DNA from: Christiangramia sabulilitoris
Lineage (GTDB): Bacteria; Bacteroidota; Bacteroidia; Flavobacteriales; Flavobacteriaceae
Length of the DNA stretch: 64,000 bases
Reading direction: 5' to 3'
NCBI RefSeq assembly: GCF_007050985.1
Contig: NZ_VHSF01000001.1
Span: 248,001 to 312,000, forward strand
A program made the translations under genes and the position numbers. Positions 1 through 8,024 of this stretch are shown here, piece after piece. Below the pieces are notes generated by a model. It saw only the letters and a list, made by a program, of their open reading frames with translations. It was not told the DNA's origin and searched no databases. How positions within the stretch are numbered: the stretch's first letter is position 1; every line of letters begins with the position of its first letter.

Positions 1-114
1 AGAAAAGGTAAACAGGCCAAACATTCATAATTAATGGCAATGGCATTATTATCGCTTTTAACAAAATGAATATTTAAACTACAATCAACTTTTTAATTTT
101 AAAAAATATCATTT

Positions 115-960
115 ATGAAAAGAGTAATAACTGTAACAGTCCTGGCAGCCACAATGCTAACTTCCTGTGTTTCTAAAAAGAAATATGTAGCTCTGGAAGG
201 TGAATTGAATGATACCAGAAGTACTTTGCAAAAAACTCGTGTTGAGAAAGAAGAAATTGAAGATAAGTACGCACGTATCGAAGAGAGAGTTGCAGAATAC
301 AACGCCAAGATCAATTCCCTTAGAACTGAAAATGACGGTATGATGGAAATGAATGATCTTACTGTGATGTCTAACAACACTAAAGAAAAGATGCGTAGTA
401 CCATCGCTAAGATGGATCCAGAGAAGGTAAAAGGAGCTGAAACTCTGGAAGATTCAATCAACCTGGCAGTATCTTACAACCTTAAAAAGAACATTACAGA
501 AGGTGCAGATGAAGACGATATTGAAATTAGCGTAGATGAAACTGTGGTAATGATCAATGTATCTGATAAACTTCTTTTTGGTAGTGGAAGCTATAGAGTA
601 ACCAAAGAAGCTCAGCCATTGCTGAAAAAGTTAGCCGAAGTGATTAATAGTGAACCTGCTATGGAGGTTATGATCGAAGGACATACAGATGATCGCACTA
701 TGGTAAAGGATTCCTACCTTAAAGATAACTGGGATCTAAGTGTAAGAAGAGCCACTTCTATTGTTAGATTGCTCCAGGATAAATATGATGTAGAGCCGTC
801 TAAACTTATTGCTGCAGGAAGAAGTAGCTACCAGCCACTTGTTGAAAACACCAGTAAGGAAAATATGGCTAAGAACCGTAGAACAAGAATTGTTATCATT
901 CCAAATCTGGATAAGTTCTTTGCTATGCTGGAAGGTGATGCCTCTGTAGCTAAAAACTAG
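115..960 (+). CDS. OmpA family outer-membrane lipoprotein
   Basis: A 281-residue protein predicted to tether the outer membrane to peptidoglycan. The N-terminus is a lipoprotein signal with lipobox LTSC, which makes Cys18 the likely lipidated residue. Residues about 20-110 are charged and heptad-like, so a coiled coil is likely. Residues about 150-265 form an OmpA C-terminal domain: EGHTDD at 188-193, D207 followed by SVRR, and NRRTRI at 254-259 are the usual peptidoglycan-binding positions. The gene stands alone and is followed at once by a strong hairpin terminator. The family is known; the partner and precise role are inferred. Confidence 0.93.
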   Translation: MKRVITVTVLAATMLTSCVSKKKYVALEGELNDTRSTLQKTRVEKEEIEDKYARIEERVAEYNAKINSLRTENDGMMEMNDLTVMSNNTKEKMRSTIAKMDPEKVKGAETLEDSINLAVSYNLKKNITEGADEDDIEISVDETVVMINVSDKLLFGSGSYRVTKEAQPLLKKLAEVINSEPAMEVMIEGHTDDRTMVKDSYLKDNWDLSVRRATSIVRLLQDKYDVEPSKLIAAGRSSYQPLVENTSKENMAKNRRTRIVIIPNLDKFFAMLEGDASVAKN

Positions 961-983
961 GACATAAATTAAATTTCATATAA

Positions 984-1015
984 AAAGGAAAGCCTGAAAA
1001 GCTTTCCTTTTTTTT
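984..1015 (+). terminator. Rho-independent terminator after the OmpA gene
   Basis: A perfect 10-bp stem (AAAGGAAAGC at 984-993 with GCTTTCCTTT at 1001-1010), a 7-nt loop and a following T run. It lies 24 bases after the stop codon. Confidence 0.9.
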
Positions 1016-1100
1016 ATCCTGTTTTAACCAGAATTTAACCGTCTGCCTTCTGTATTACCTGGGATAATCTTTAAATTGAAAGGACAAAAAAATTAAAATC

Positions 1101-1427
1101 ATGGAAAAGGGTAAAAAGACCAATGCAGATAATCTAAAAACCGATTCTGAAGAGACTACTTATAATCCTGAGGTTACTAAAGAGGATAAACAGGCCCTTA
1201 ATGAAAAAGGTCGTAGTATGAATAAGGGACAGGATAGAGCCCTGGACCGGGAAAGGGAGGTAGACTTTACCGCTAGTGAACTGGATATACCCGGCAGTAA
1301 CGATGCTCGTCCCACGAAGGAAGGTGAAATTCCAGATGAGCAAAACTTGCAGTATAATGACCGTGGTTCCAGGCCGGAGCATAAGAAAAAACCGACCATC
1401 CAGATTCCGACAAAGGAATATAATTAA
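1101..1427 (+). CDS. Small hydrophilic, probably disordered protein
   Basis: A 108-residue protein that I do not recognise. It has no signal peptide and no membrane segment. It is very rich in Lys, Glu, Asp and Asn with almost no aromatic residues, so it is probably intrinsically disordered and cytoplasmic. The core DREREVDFTASELDIPGSND looks like the only segment with conserved-motif character. The ATG at 1101 follows an A-rich stretch. It converges on the DoxX gene with only 7 bases between stops. A stress-related role is possible from composition but is not shown. Confidence 0.6.
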   Translation: MEKGKKTNADNLKTDSEETTYNPEVTKEDKQALNEKGRSMNKGQDRALDREREVDFTASELDIPGSNDARPTKEGEIPDEQNLQYNDRGSRPEHKKKPTIQIPTKEYN

Positions 1428-1434
1428 CCCGTTT

Positions 1435-1848
1435 TCATTTTTTTGTCTGGATGAAATAATCCAAGGAGTATCTACCGGCTCCGGTAAAGAATAATAACAA
1501 AAAGGCAAAGAGATAAAGCAATGGCAGTTCTTGTTTTGCAAAGGGATCTGCCTGGTGCACTATGAGGGCCGCTGTGGCCATAGTAATCACAATGGGCACT
1601 GCCGCCAGTCTGGTGATATACCCAATAATTATCAGGATAGCACAAAAGAACTCAGCGAAAACAGCCAGCATAAAGGTAGTTTCCATTCCCAGACCAAACG
1701 GATCTGCAAACTCAATGGGTTCTCCCCCAAAGAATTTCAACATTTTAGGATAACCATGGGTTAACATAAGACAGGAAATAGCTATACGATATATAACCAG
1801 GCCAATATCTATAAGATTAGGATTCAAAATCGTTTTGTAAGATTTCAT
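1435..1848 (-). CDS. DoxX family membrane protein
   Basis: An integral inner-membrane protein of the DoxX/DoxD-like family with four hydrophobic segments. The start is set at the ATG at 1848 (MKSYKTIL), giving 137 residues; a GTG at 1872 would add eight polar residues without improving the protein. Family hallmarks visible are the first-helix HGYPKMLKFFGG region, the PFGLG loop, a second segment with EFFCAILIIIGY and a final helix ending GAGRYSLDYFI. DoxX-like proteins are linked to redox or thiol stress in other bacteria, but the substrate here is unknown. Confidence 0.85.
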   Translation of the reverse strand: MKSYKTILNPNLIDIGLVIYRIAISCLMLTHGYPKMLKFFGGEPIEFADPFGLGMETTFMLAVFAEFFCAILIIIGYITRLAAVPIVITMATAALIVHQADPFAKQELPLLYLFAFLLLFFTGAGRYSLDYFIQTKK

Positions 1849-2036
1849 TTTCCAGCTGTTTTTAGTTAGCACTATAGTGTAAATATAATGTTTTCAGAAA
1901 CTTACAGAATTATAACACACAAAAACGTGACTTATGAGAGAAATATATTGTTAAAATAATTTAAATATTTTGTGTATTTCGTCGATTTATTGTGCTTTTC
2001 ATCGGATTATACGATTTGGTTTAGTAAGTTTAACAT

Positions 2037-2540
2037 GTGTTAAAAAAGAAAAGTATTTTTATAGTTTCAATTTTTCTATGCCTGGTAAGCACGGTTACCG
2101 GACAGAATAGTGCTACCGCTAATTTTACGGCTTCTGTAACGATCATTGAGCCGGTTAGCATCAAGACCACCTCAAATATGAACTTTGCCGAGATAAATGC
2201 CGGTACAGGTGGTACAGTAACCCTAAACCCAGATAATTCCAGGCAGGCAAATGGCGGTGTAGAACTAAAACCAGGTGGACTTACCACTGCGGCAGAATTT
2301 GAGATCAAAGGACAGCAAGGCCACGCATACGATTTACAAATACCGTCAGGTATCTATAGCATGAGTAACGGCGCAAATGAGATAATCATCAGGGACTTTG
2401 CCCTATCTGAATTACCCCAGCATTTAGAAGAGGACACTCAGAAAATACGACTAGGCGCTACTCTAGAAATTCCTGCAAATCAGAAACCCGGTCGTTACGT
2501 TACTCCTACACCTCTTGAAATAACTATTAGCTACAATTAG
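2037..2540 (+). CDS. DUF4402 pilin-like secreted protein 1
   Basis: A 167-residue exported protein starting at GTG; the overlapping ATG one frame away stops after two codons. The signal peptide ends near TGQ/NS. The mature protein matches the DUF4402 pattern: a strand with perfectly alternating small or hydrophobic residues directly after cleavage (SATANFTASV), then EPVSI, MNFAEI and a run of beta strands. The last strand ends LEITISYN, with hydrophobic residues at -8, -6 and -4 and a penultimate Tyr, the pattern used by chaperone-usher pilins for chaperone recognition. It is first of four DUF4402 genes next to chaperone-like and usher-like genes, so I infer a fibre subunit. Confidence 0.82.
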   Translation: MLKKKSIFIVSIFLCLVSTVTGQNSATANFTASVTIIEPVSIKTTSNMNFAEINAGTGGTVTLNPDNSRQANGGVELKPGGLTTAAEFEIKGQQGHAYDLQIPSGIYSMSNGANEIIIRDFALSELPQHLEEDTQKIRLGATLEIPANQKPGRYVTPTPLEITISYN

Positions 2541-2742
2541 AAACTTCATTGTAGGTATTTTCATCTTAAATTCTTCTGTTTATTTTAAAATTTAGTTAAA
2601 ACTGACCATGATTCCGTGTACTTTACCTAAAGCATTGTGCCTTTTAACGAGTTTATTAACTACTTAACGATTTTATTTGGTCAGCTCTCATTGATAGTAG
2701 CATATTTACCGCAGTAATAAAAATCACCCAAAACCTACTACT
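2541..2742 (+). promoter_or_regulatory. Long leader upstream of DUF4402 gene 2
   Basis: A 202-base gap with no open frame. It holds a TTTG near 2671 followed about 18 bases later by TAGCATATTTA, a loose match to the Bacteroidota TTTG / TAnnTTTG promoter. No clear terminator follows gene 1. This suggests, but does not prove, that gene 2 has its own promoter. Confidence 0.3.
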
Positions 2743-3243
2743 ATGAAAAAGATTACTTTTATTTTAATAGCTCTGATCTCAGGAAGCGCTTTTGCACAAA
2801 ATGCTGCAGAAGCAATAGGAACAGCAGATATTTCAGCTGAAATAGTTACACCAATTAAAATAGAGAATGGTACTGCCATGAATTTCGGTAGCATTGTTGC
2901 TGCTGAAGGCGGTAATGTAAGAGTGAATACAGAGGGTAACAGAACTTTTAGTAATACTAATATGGATGTAACTTCTGCAACGACAATTACGGCAGCTACA
3001 TTTGATGTTACTGCGGCTAATAATTATGCCTATAGTATAACAATTCCTTCTACTGTTCTTACAGGTACAGGATCAGATATGGCGATATCTTTTACACAGG
3101 ATTTGTTAGGTGATACAGATGGAACTGCAACAGGTTCAGGAACCGCTCAGAAACTGAAAGTTGGAGGACTTCTTACTGTAGCTTCAGGACAACTAGCAGG
3201 TACATATAGTGGAACGGTTAGCGTTACCGTTGCTTACGAATAA
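2743..3243 (+). CDS. DUF4402 pilin-like secreted protein 2 (possible major subunit)
   Basis: A 166-residue protein with a clear signal peptide (MKKITFILIALISGSAFA, cleavage before QN). The mature N-terminus alternates small or hydrophobic residues (AAEAIGTADISAEI), then TPIKI, MNFGSI and a beta-rich body. The last strand, GTVSVTVAYE, has hydrophobic residues at -8, -6, -4, Tyr at -2 and Gly at -14, matching the classic pilin beta-zipper spacing. It has its own long leader and is followed by the strongest terminator in the locus, so it may be the most abundant subunit; that ranking is inference. Confidence 0.84.
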   Translation: MKKITFILIALISGSAFAQNAAEAIGTADISAEIVTPIKIENGTAMNFGSIVAAEGGNVRVNTEGNRTFSNTNMDVTSATTITAATFDVTAANNYAYSITIPSTVLTGTGSDMAISFTQDLLGDTDGTATGSGTAQKLKVGGLLTVASGQLAGTYSGTVSVTVAYE

Positions 3244-3264
3244 TATTTTGTAAATTTAAATTAG

Positions 3265-3296
3265 GACGCCGCCCACTGTGGCGGCGTCTTTATTTT
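3265..3296 (+). terminator. Terminator or attenuator between DUF4402 genes 2 and 3
   Basis: A perfect 8-bp G+C-rich stem (GACGCCGC at 3265-3272, GCGGCGTC at 3281-3288) with an 8-base loop and a T-rich tail. It sits inside the fibre-like locus, where it would limit read-through from gene 2 into gene 3. Confidence 0.88.
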
Positions 3297-3332
3297 TTAT
3301 TACCAATTGTTAAATTGTAAAATCATTCAAAG

Positions 3333-3827
3333 ATGAAAAAGTTTATTTTTCTTTTAGCTATTAGCTTCTGCTGGATGAACAATTGGGCTCAAAATTCTGC
3401 CTCAGCAGTAGTTAATAGTAGAGCAACAATCATTGATCCAATAAAAATTGACAAAACTGTAGACCTGGACTTTGGTAATATTATTAGTGCCTATAATCCA
3501 GGCCAGGTTGTATTGTCCCCGGATGGATCCCGTGTTGCCTATGGTGTCCAGATTTCTAATTCTGTTCCCGGGACCGTGACCCCGGCAGAAGCTGTGGTGA
3601 CCCATGGCAATAATAATTACTCAATCAGCTTACCGCAGCAATTCACCTTATACAATCAGGAAAACCCTAATCAGATCCTAATAATAGACAGATTTACCGT
3701 CCAGCCTCAGGAAGGTAATTTGATAGATATTATAAAAATAGGTGGTACCTTGAATCTGGATGCGAATCAGACTTCAGGATTTTACACTAATTCATCAGGA
3801 TTTAATGTAACCGTTTCATATAATTAA
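3333..3827 (+). CDS. DUF4402 pilin-like secreted protein 3
   Basis: A 164-residue protein with signal peptide MKKFIFLLAISFCWMNNWA and cleavage before QN. The mature N-terminus alternates (SASAVVNSRATI), followed by DPIKI and LDFGNI, the DUF4402 signature. It ends FNVTVSYN, with the same alternating hydrophobic strand and penultimate Tyr as proteins 1 and 2. It lies beyond the strong hairpin after gene 2 and shows no obvious promoter, so it is probably expressed by read-through at lower level. A minor-subunit role is inferred. Confidence 0.82.
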   Translation: MKKFIFLLAISFCWMNNWAQNSASAVVNSRATIIDPIKIDKTVDLDFGNIISAYNPGQVVLSPDGSRVAYGVQISNSVPGTVTPAEAVVTHGNNNYSISLPQQFTLYNQENPNQILIIDRFTVQPQEGNLIDIIKIGGTLNLDANQTSGFYTNSSGFNVTVSYN

Positions 3828-3862
3828 ATAGTAGTTTCTGTAAACGGTTGATCTGTAATCCT

Positions 3863-3870
3863 TAATTTTG
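3863..3870 (+). promoter_or_regulatory. Putative -7 box for the chaperone-usher-like operon
   Basis: TAATTTTG fits the Bacteroidota consensus TAnnTTTG and lies 35 bases before the chaperone ATG. A clear -33 TTTG at the expected distance is not visible, so this is tentative. Confidence 0.4.
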
Positions 3871-3905
3871 TCTCTAATTAAAATAAATAATCCAACCCCC
3901 CGGAT

Positions 3906-4721
3906 ATGCAAAAATACCTACTTAGTTCCGTCTTACTTTTTATTTTCATTTCTTCAGGAAATAACATTTTAGCTCAGGGAGATTTAATGATCATGCCGAA
4001 AAGGCTTGTTTTTGATGGCTCTGAAAGATCCCAGGAAGTTAACCTGGCCAATACAGGAAGTGATACTGCTGTCTACGCTATTTCATTCGTAAATTATAAA
4101 ATGACCGAAGCCGGTGATTTTGAGCAGGTAGAAGAACCTGAGGAAGGTCAGCGTTTTGCTACAGATTTTCTGAGATATTTCCCTAGAAGAGTTGCCCTGG
4201 CTCCAAACGAAGCTCAAACTATACGCGTGCAATTAACCCGGACTGGAAATCTAGAACCGGGTGAATATAGATCCCATATGTATTTTAGGGCTATAGAGAA
4301 AGAAACAGCCCTTGGTTCTGAAGAATCTGATGAAAGTGAAGGAATCTCTATCAATATTAAAACGATATTCGGAATTAGTATCCCCATTATTATCAGAAAT
4401 GGCGAATCTACTACTCAAATCGCTTTAAACGATATTTCCCTGAATCAGGAGGGAGAATTTCCAAGGCTATCTCTCAATATTACGCGATCTGGTAACATGT
4501 CTGTTTATGGAAACCTGACTGCCACCCATATCTCACCAGAAGGAAATAAAACTGAAGTGGGTATAGTAAAAGGAATTTCGGTATATACACCTAATACCAA
4601 AAGAAATTTCAGCTTTGAACTTAGAAACGCTGCAGATGTAGATCTTAATAAAGGGAAGTTGATCTTAACATATTCAGAAGGTCAATCAAACATTTTAGCT
4701 ACCAAAGAAGTATCCTTATAA
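3906..4721 (+). CDS. PapD-like periplasmic pilus chaperone
   Basis: A 271-residue exported protein (signal peptide to about residue 24, ILAQ/GD) with the two-domain immunoglobulin layout of pilus chaperones. Visible hallmarks are the first strand MIMPKRLVFDGSERSQEV (R33 at the position of the PapD subunit-binding Arg), FPRRVALAPNEAQTIRVQL at 92-110 (the P-x-L-x-P-x-x-x-Q-x-[LI]-R-[VI] strand), and PGEYRSHMYF at 118-127, a variant seen in archaic Csu-type chaperones. K152 in NIKTIFGISIP is a candidate second anchor. It heads a four-gene operon, four bases before the next ATG. By family it should cap and fold the DUF4402 subunits. Confidence 0.85.
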   Translation: MQKYLLSSVLLFIFISSGNNILAQGDLMIMPKRLVFDGSERSQEVNLANTGSDTAVYAISFVNYKMTEAGDFEQVEEPEEGQRFATDFLRYFPRRVALAPNEAQTIRVQLTRTGNLEPGEYRSHMYFRAIEKETALGSEESDESEGISINIKTIFGISIPIIIRNGESTTQIALNDISLNQEGEFPRLSLNITRSGNMSVYGNLTATHISPEGNKTEVGIVKGISVYTPNTKRNFSFELRNAADVDLNKGKLILTYSEGQSNILATKEVSL

Positions 4722-4725
4722 TAGT

Positions 4726-7479
4726 ATGAGCCTAAGCTACCAGCGTTTAAATAGTTTGTTTGGACTTGCCTTGTTATTGGTTATTTTTATTGTCCCGGCA
4801 ACCTTGAATGCTCAGGCGGCTTTAGAAATTGGGAATGAGCGTTATACTATACAGGAAAATTTTCTAGAAGAGTTTTCCCAGGTTACCCTTTCAAAAAATT
4901 CTTCTATTCTCGAGGTTAATGGAACTTTGATCGTTCAGGGAGATTTGAGGATGGACGGTAATTTTTCTACTTTAATTATGGGCCCTAATGCCCGGGTTAT
5001 TGTTTTCGGTGACTTTTTTGCTTCAAACCAAATAGAATTAAACGTATCCAGTTACCTGATAATTTATGGCAATTTTATAAAAAAAGGCTCAGACACTCAG
5101 GGAGATCTGAATGTTGAAAATGCAAATATTTACATTTATGGAACGGTAGAAAATTGGGGTGATGATTTCCAAACCTGTGGTGGTCAATATGATGGAAATA
5201 CTGGTGATATTCAGCAGGAAAGTTGCGATTATGGAACCGAAGATGATTTTGAAAACAATCGGGATGATTTTCCCGAGGATCTTGTAGACCTCGTAAATTG
5301 CTATAATTTAACCGCAATTAGCGATCAAACAGCCTGTATAGGTGGCACTGCAACCTTTAGTGTGGCAGAATCATTGAATATATCTGCCGCCGATGTGACT
5401 TTTAGATGGCAGAAAAAAGTTTTATCAGATGGAACGTGGGAAGATATACCCGGCGCTACAAATTCAGAATATGTTATATCCCCGGTTACTGCTGAATTAG
5501 GGAATAATTTTTATAGAGTCATAGTAAAACCAACTCCAAGCTCCAGCTCTAATTGTAAGATTTCTATTTCAAGAAATGTAATTTTAAACGTCCAGGAACC
5601 TGGAATCTGGACCGGAGCCGTAGATACTAATTGGAATAATAGTGCCAATTGGAGTTGTGATCGCTTGCCCGGTTTGGATACGGATGTTTTAATTCCAGAA
5701 AATCTCAGCTCAGGAAATTATCCGGTAGTTAATCCCGGAGCTAATGCTTTGGCGAATGATCTTGAGGTTCAAAATTCTGCCTCCCTGGAGATTAATTCCA
5801 ACTGGCTTAGGATTACTGGAAATTTAAGTAATCAAGGGGTTTTAGATACAGAGAACGGAAGTATTTCATTTGAAGGGACCAACACGCAAATTATTCCTGT
5901 AGCTGCTTTTCAAAATAACAGGGTTTTAAATCTCAGGATAAATAACCCGGCTGGTGTTTCTTCTGAGGCGCTAATTGAAGTAACGGGCACCTTGAATCCT
6001 GAAAATGGTGTTTTTCAAACCGGGGATAAGCTTACCTTAATTTCAGATGCCACTCAAACAGCCTTAATCTCTGGCAACGGAAACGGAGAGGTCTTAGGCC
6101 TGGTAAACATGCAACGTTTTCTTGATAAAGCATTTGGTTATAAATATTTTAGCTCTCCGTTTAAAAATTCCACTGTTGGAGATTTTATTCCCTATATTGT
6201 TTTAGAAGATGCGGTAAGTGGCTTTCCGCATTTTTATCGATATGAAGAAAACAGGACAGTGAGCATTGATGGTTCACCCCAGGATGCTACCGGATGGTTG
6301 GCGTATACTGAAACCGGGAATAGTTTAAATATTTCTGAAGGCTACGCCCTTAATTTTGGATCATCTTTCAACGAGAAAACCATAGAATTAACCGGTGAAG
6401 TAAATAACGGTCTTATAACGGCTCGTCTATTAGAGAATAATCACGGGGAATATACCAAAGGTTTTCATTTGGTTGGGAATCCCTACCCTTCACCAATAGA
6501 CTGGAATTCTGCAGAAGGATGGACCAGAACCAATATAGATGATGGAATATACTTTTTCAACGCCAGTGATACTGATCAATATAGTGGTACCTATACAGCT
6601 TACGTAAATAATATATCTACCGGAAGTGGAGAAACACAGAATATAATTCCCTCAATGCAGGGCTATTTTATAAAAGTCAGTGATTCTGAGACTAAACAAA
6701 AGGTTACCGGGAATTTTGGAATGGATAATAGAGTTAGGATAACTGATTTTAATCAGAATTTTTATAAAAACCAACTTTTAGAACAGCCTCTTTTACTTCG
6801 ATTGGAAGCTGGATTTGTTCAACATCCTCAATCAGATGCACTAGTTATTTATTTTACATCCTCGGCTACTGAAGGTTTCGAAAAAGAGCTGGATGCACAT
6901 AAACTGTGGAACACAGATCCAACCGTTCCAAGTTTTTATAATCTTACTGAAAACCAAAATGCTTTGGCTATTAATGCTATTCCTTATCCGGATTATTCAG
7001 ATTATAGAAAAATTCCTCTGGGACTAAGAGTGGAAGAAAATGGGGAAATGAATATTAATATGGCTTCCATAGAAAATTTGAGTCCTAATCTAAATATCTA
7101 TCTGATAGATCATATCGCAGGAGTAGGGCAAAATCTACGCTCAAAACCTAATTACAAATTCAATATAACTAAAGGGGTTCATGACAGCAGATTTGAGTTA
7201 ATGTTTTCTGAAAAAGAAGTGACCAATCCTGCTATTGCTTTCAATCTACCATTTGAAGCAAAGGTTCAGGATGGAAACATTATCGTTAATCTTAACCTGG
7301 AAAAAGATCAGAAAGGCAATTTAAGGCTAAGTACTATAACTGGACAAATTCTCATTACAAGATCAGGTACCGGGAAGGAGCAGATTATTTTCCAGGGGAT
7401 CAAGAGTGCCGGGGTTTATATAATAAGTCTGCAAACCGGCCAATCTCAATATTCCAGAAAATTAATAATCAGAAACTAA
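4726..7479 (+). CDS. T9SS type A-sorted surface protein in the chaperone-usher-like operon
   Basis: A 917-residue exported protein. A signal peptide ends near LNA/QAAL. Residues about 40-140 are a run of short strands with repeated V-x-G-x-L turns, like a right-handed beta solenoid. Residues about 190-290 look like an immunoglobulin-type domain ending in a Cys-containing strand, then a W-x-NSANW segment at about 300-315. The last 75 residues resemble a type A T9SS sorting domain, with GNLRLSTITGQI and SAGVYIISLQTGQSQYSRKL. It starts 4 bases after the chaperone and its stop abuts the next ATG. It could be a tip adhesin or an anchor, but the sorting tail implies exit by T9SS rather than through the usher. 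Confidence 0.78.
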   Translation: MSLSYQRLNSLFGLALLLVIFIVPATLNAQAALEIGNERYTIQENFLEEFSQVTLSKNSSILEVNGTLIVQGDLRMDGNFSTLIMGPNARVIVFGDFFASNQIELNVSSYLIIYGNFIKKGSDTQGDLNVENANIYIYGTVENWGDDFQTCGGQYDGNTGDIQQESCDYGTEDDFENNRDDFPEDLVDLVNCYNLTAISDQTACIGGTATFSVAESLNISAADVTFRWQKKVLSDGTWEDIPGATNSEYVISPVTAELGNNFYRVIVKPTPSSSSNCKISISRNVILNVQEPGIWTGAVDTNWNNSANWSCDRLPGLDTDVLIPENLSSGNYPVVNPGANALANDLEVQNSASLEINSNWLRITGNLSNQGVLDTENGSISFEGTNTQIIPVAAFQNNRVLNLRINNPAGVSSEALIEVTGTLNPENGVFQTGDKLTLISDATQTALISGNGNGEVLGLVNMQRFLDKAFGYKYFSSPFKNSTVGDFIPYIVLEDAVSGFPHFYRYEENRTVSIDGSPQDATGWLAYTETGNSLNISEGYALNFGSSFNEKTIELTGEVNNGLITARLLENNHGEYTKGFHLVGNPYPSPIDWNSAEGWTRTNIDDGIYFFNASDTDQYSGTYTAYVNNISTGSGETQNIIPSMQGYFIKVSDSETKQKVTGNFGMDNRVRITDFNQNFYKNQLLEQPLLLRLEAGFVQHPQSDALVIYFTSSATEGFEKELDAHKLWNTDPTVPSFYNLTENQNALAINAIPYPDYSDYRKIPLGLRVEENGEMNINMASIENLSPNLNIYLIDHIAGVGQNLRSKPNYKFNITKGVHDSRFELMFSEKEVTNPAIAFNLPFEAKVQDGNIIVNLNLEKDQKGNLRLSTITGQILITRSGTGKEQIIFQGIKSAGVYIISLQTGQSQYSRKLIIRN

Positions 7480-8007
7480 ATGAAAATTTTATCGTCCAGG
7501 CACTTATATACACTTTTATCGGCTCTACTCATATTCCTTTTTTCTTTTTTTGAAATGGTTGCTCAGGAGAATCCACCGGTTCCTGTTCAGGTCGAGGTGA
7601 GAACTTCCAGAAATCTGAATTTTGGAACTTTTACTGCAGGTAGTGCCGGAGGTAATGTCACCGTTAGCTTCGATGATCAACGTAGCGTAGATGGTGATAT
7701 TTTTGAGCTGAATTTTGGACAACCTGTCTCTGCAGCATTATTTGATGTTTATGCCAACCCCGGAACTATTATTCAAATTCAGGATATGGGGCCTTATACT
7801 CTCGAAAACCAGGCAACCGGACTTCAGATTGATCTTTTTATAAATAGTTTCAGCACTGGCCAGAAAACCTTTGTTACCAAGGCTCCCAATGCTGAAATAC
7901 CTAATGAAGTTTTTGTTGGTGGCACCTTGAGAATTCCTCCTGAAAATTCCGGAAATCTACCAGGTACGTACTTTGGGACCTTTACTCTCAATTTTATTCA
8001 TCAATAG
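7480..8007 (+). CDS. DUF4402 pilin-like secreted protein 4 (possible terminal subunit)
   Basis: A 175-residue protein with a long signal peptide (cleavage near VAQ/EN) and the DUF4402 core LNFGTF. It differs from the other three: from cleavage to the NF motif there are about 20 residues instead of 28-30, so the alternating N-terminal extension is missing. The C-terminal strand GTFTLNFIHQ keeps the alternating hydrophobic pattern and Gly at -14 but has His in place of the penultimate Tyr. It starts directly after the previous stop and 17 bases before the usher. A subunit able to accept but not donate a strand would sit at a fibre end; this is inference. Confidence 0.8.
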   Translation: MKILSSRHLYTLLSALLIFLFSFFEMVAQENPPVPVQVEVRTSRNLNFGTFTAGSAGGNVTVSFDDQRSVDGDIFELNFGQPVSAALFDVYANPGTIIQIQDMGPYTLENQATGLQIDLFINSFSTGQKTFVTKAPNAEIPNEVFVGGTLRIPPENSGNLPGTYFGTFTLNFIHQ

Positions 8008-8024
8008 CAATTTACTTCCAGTTA

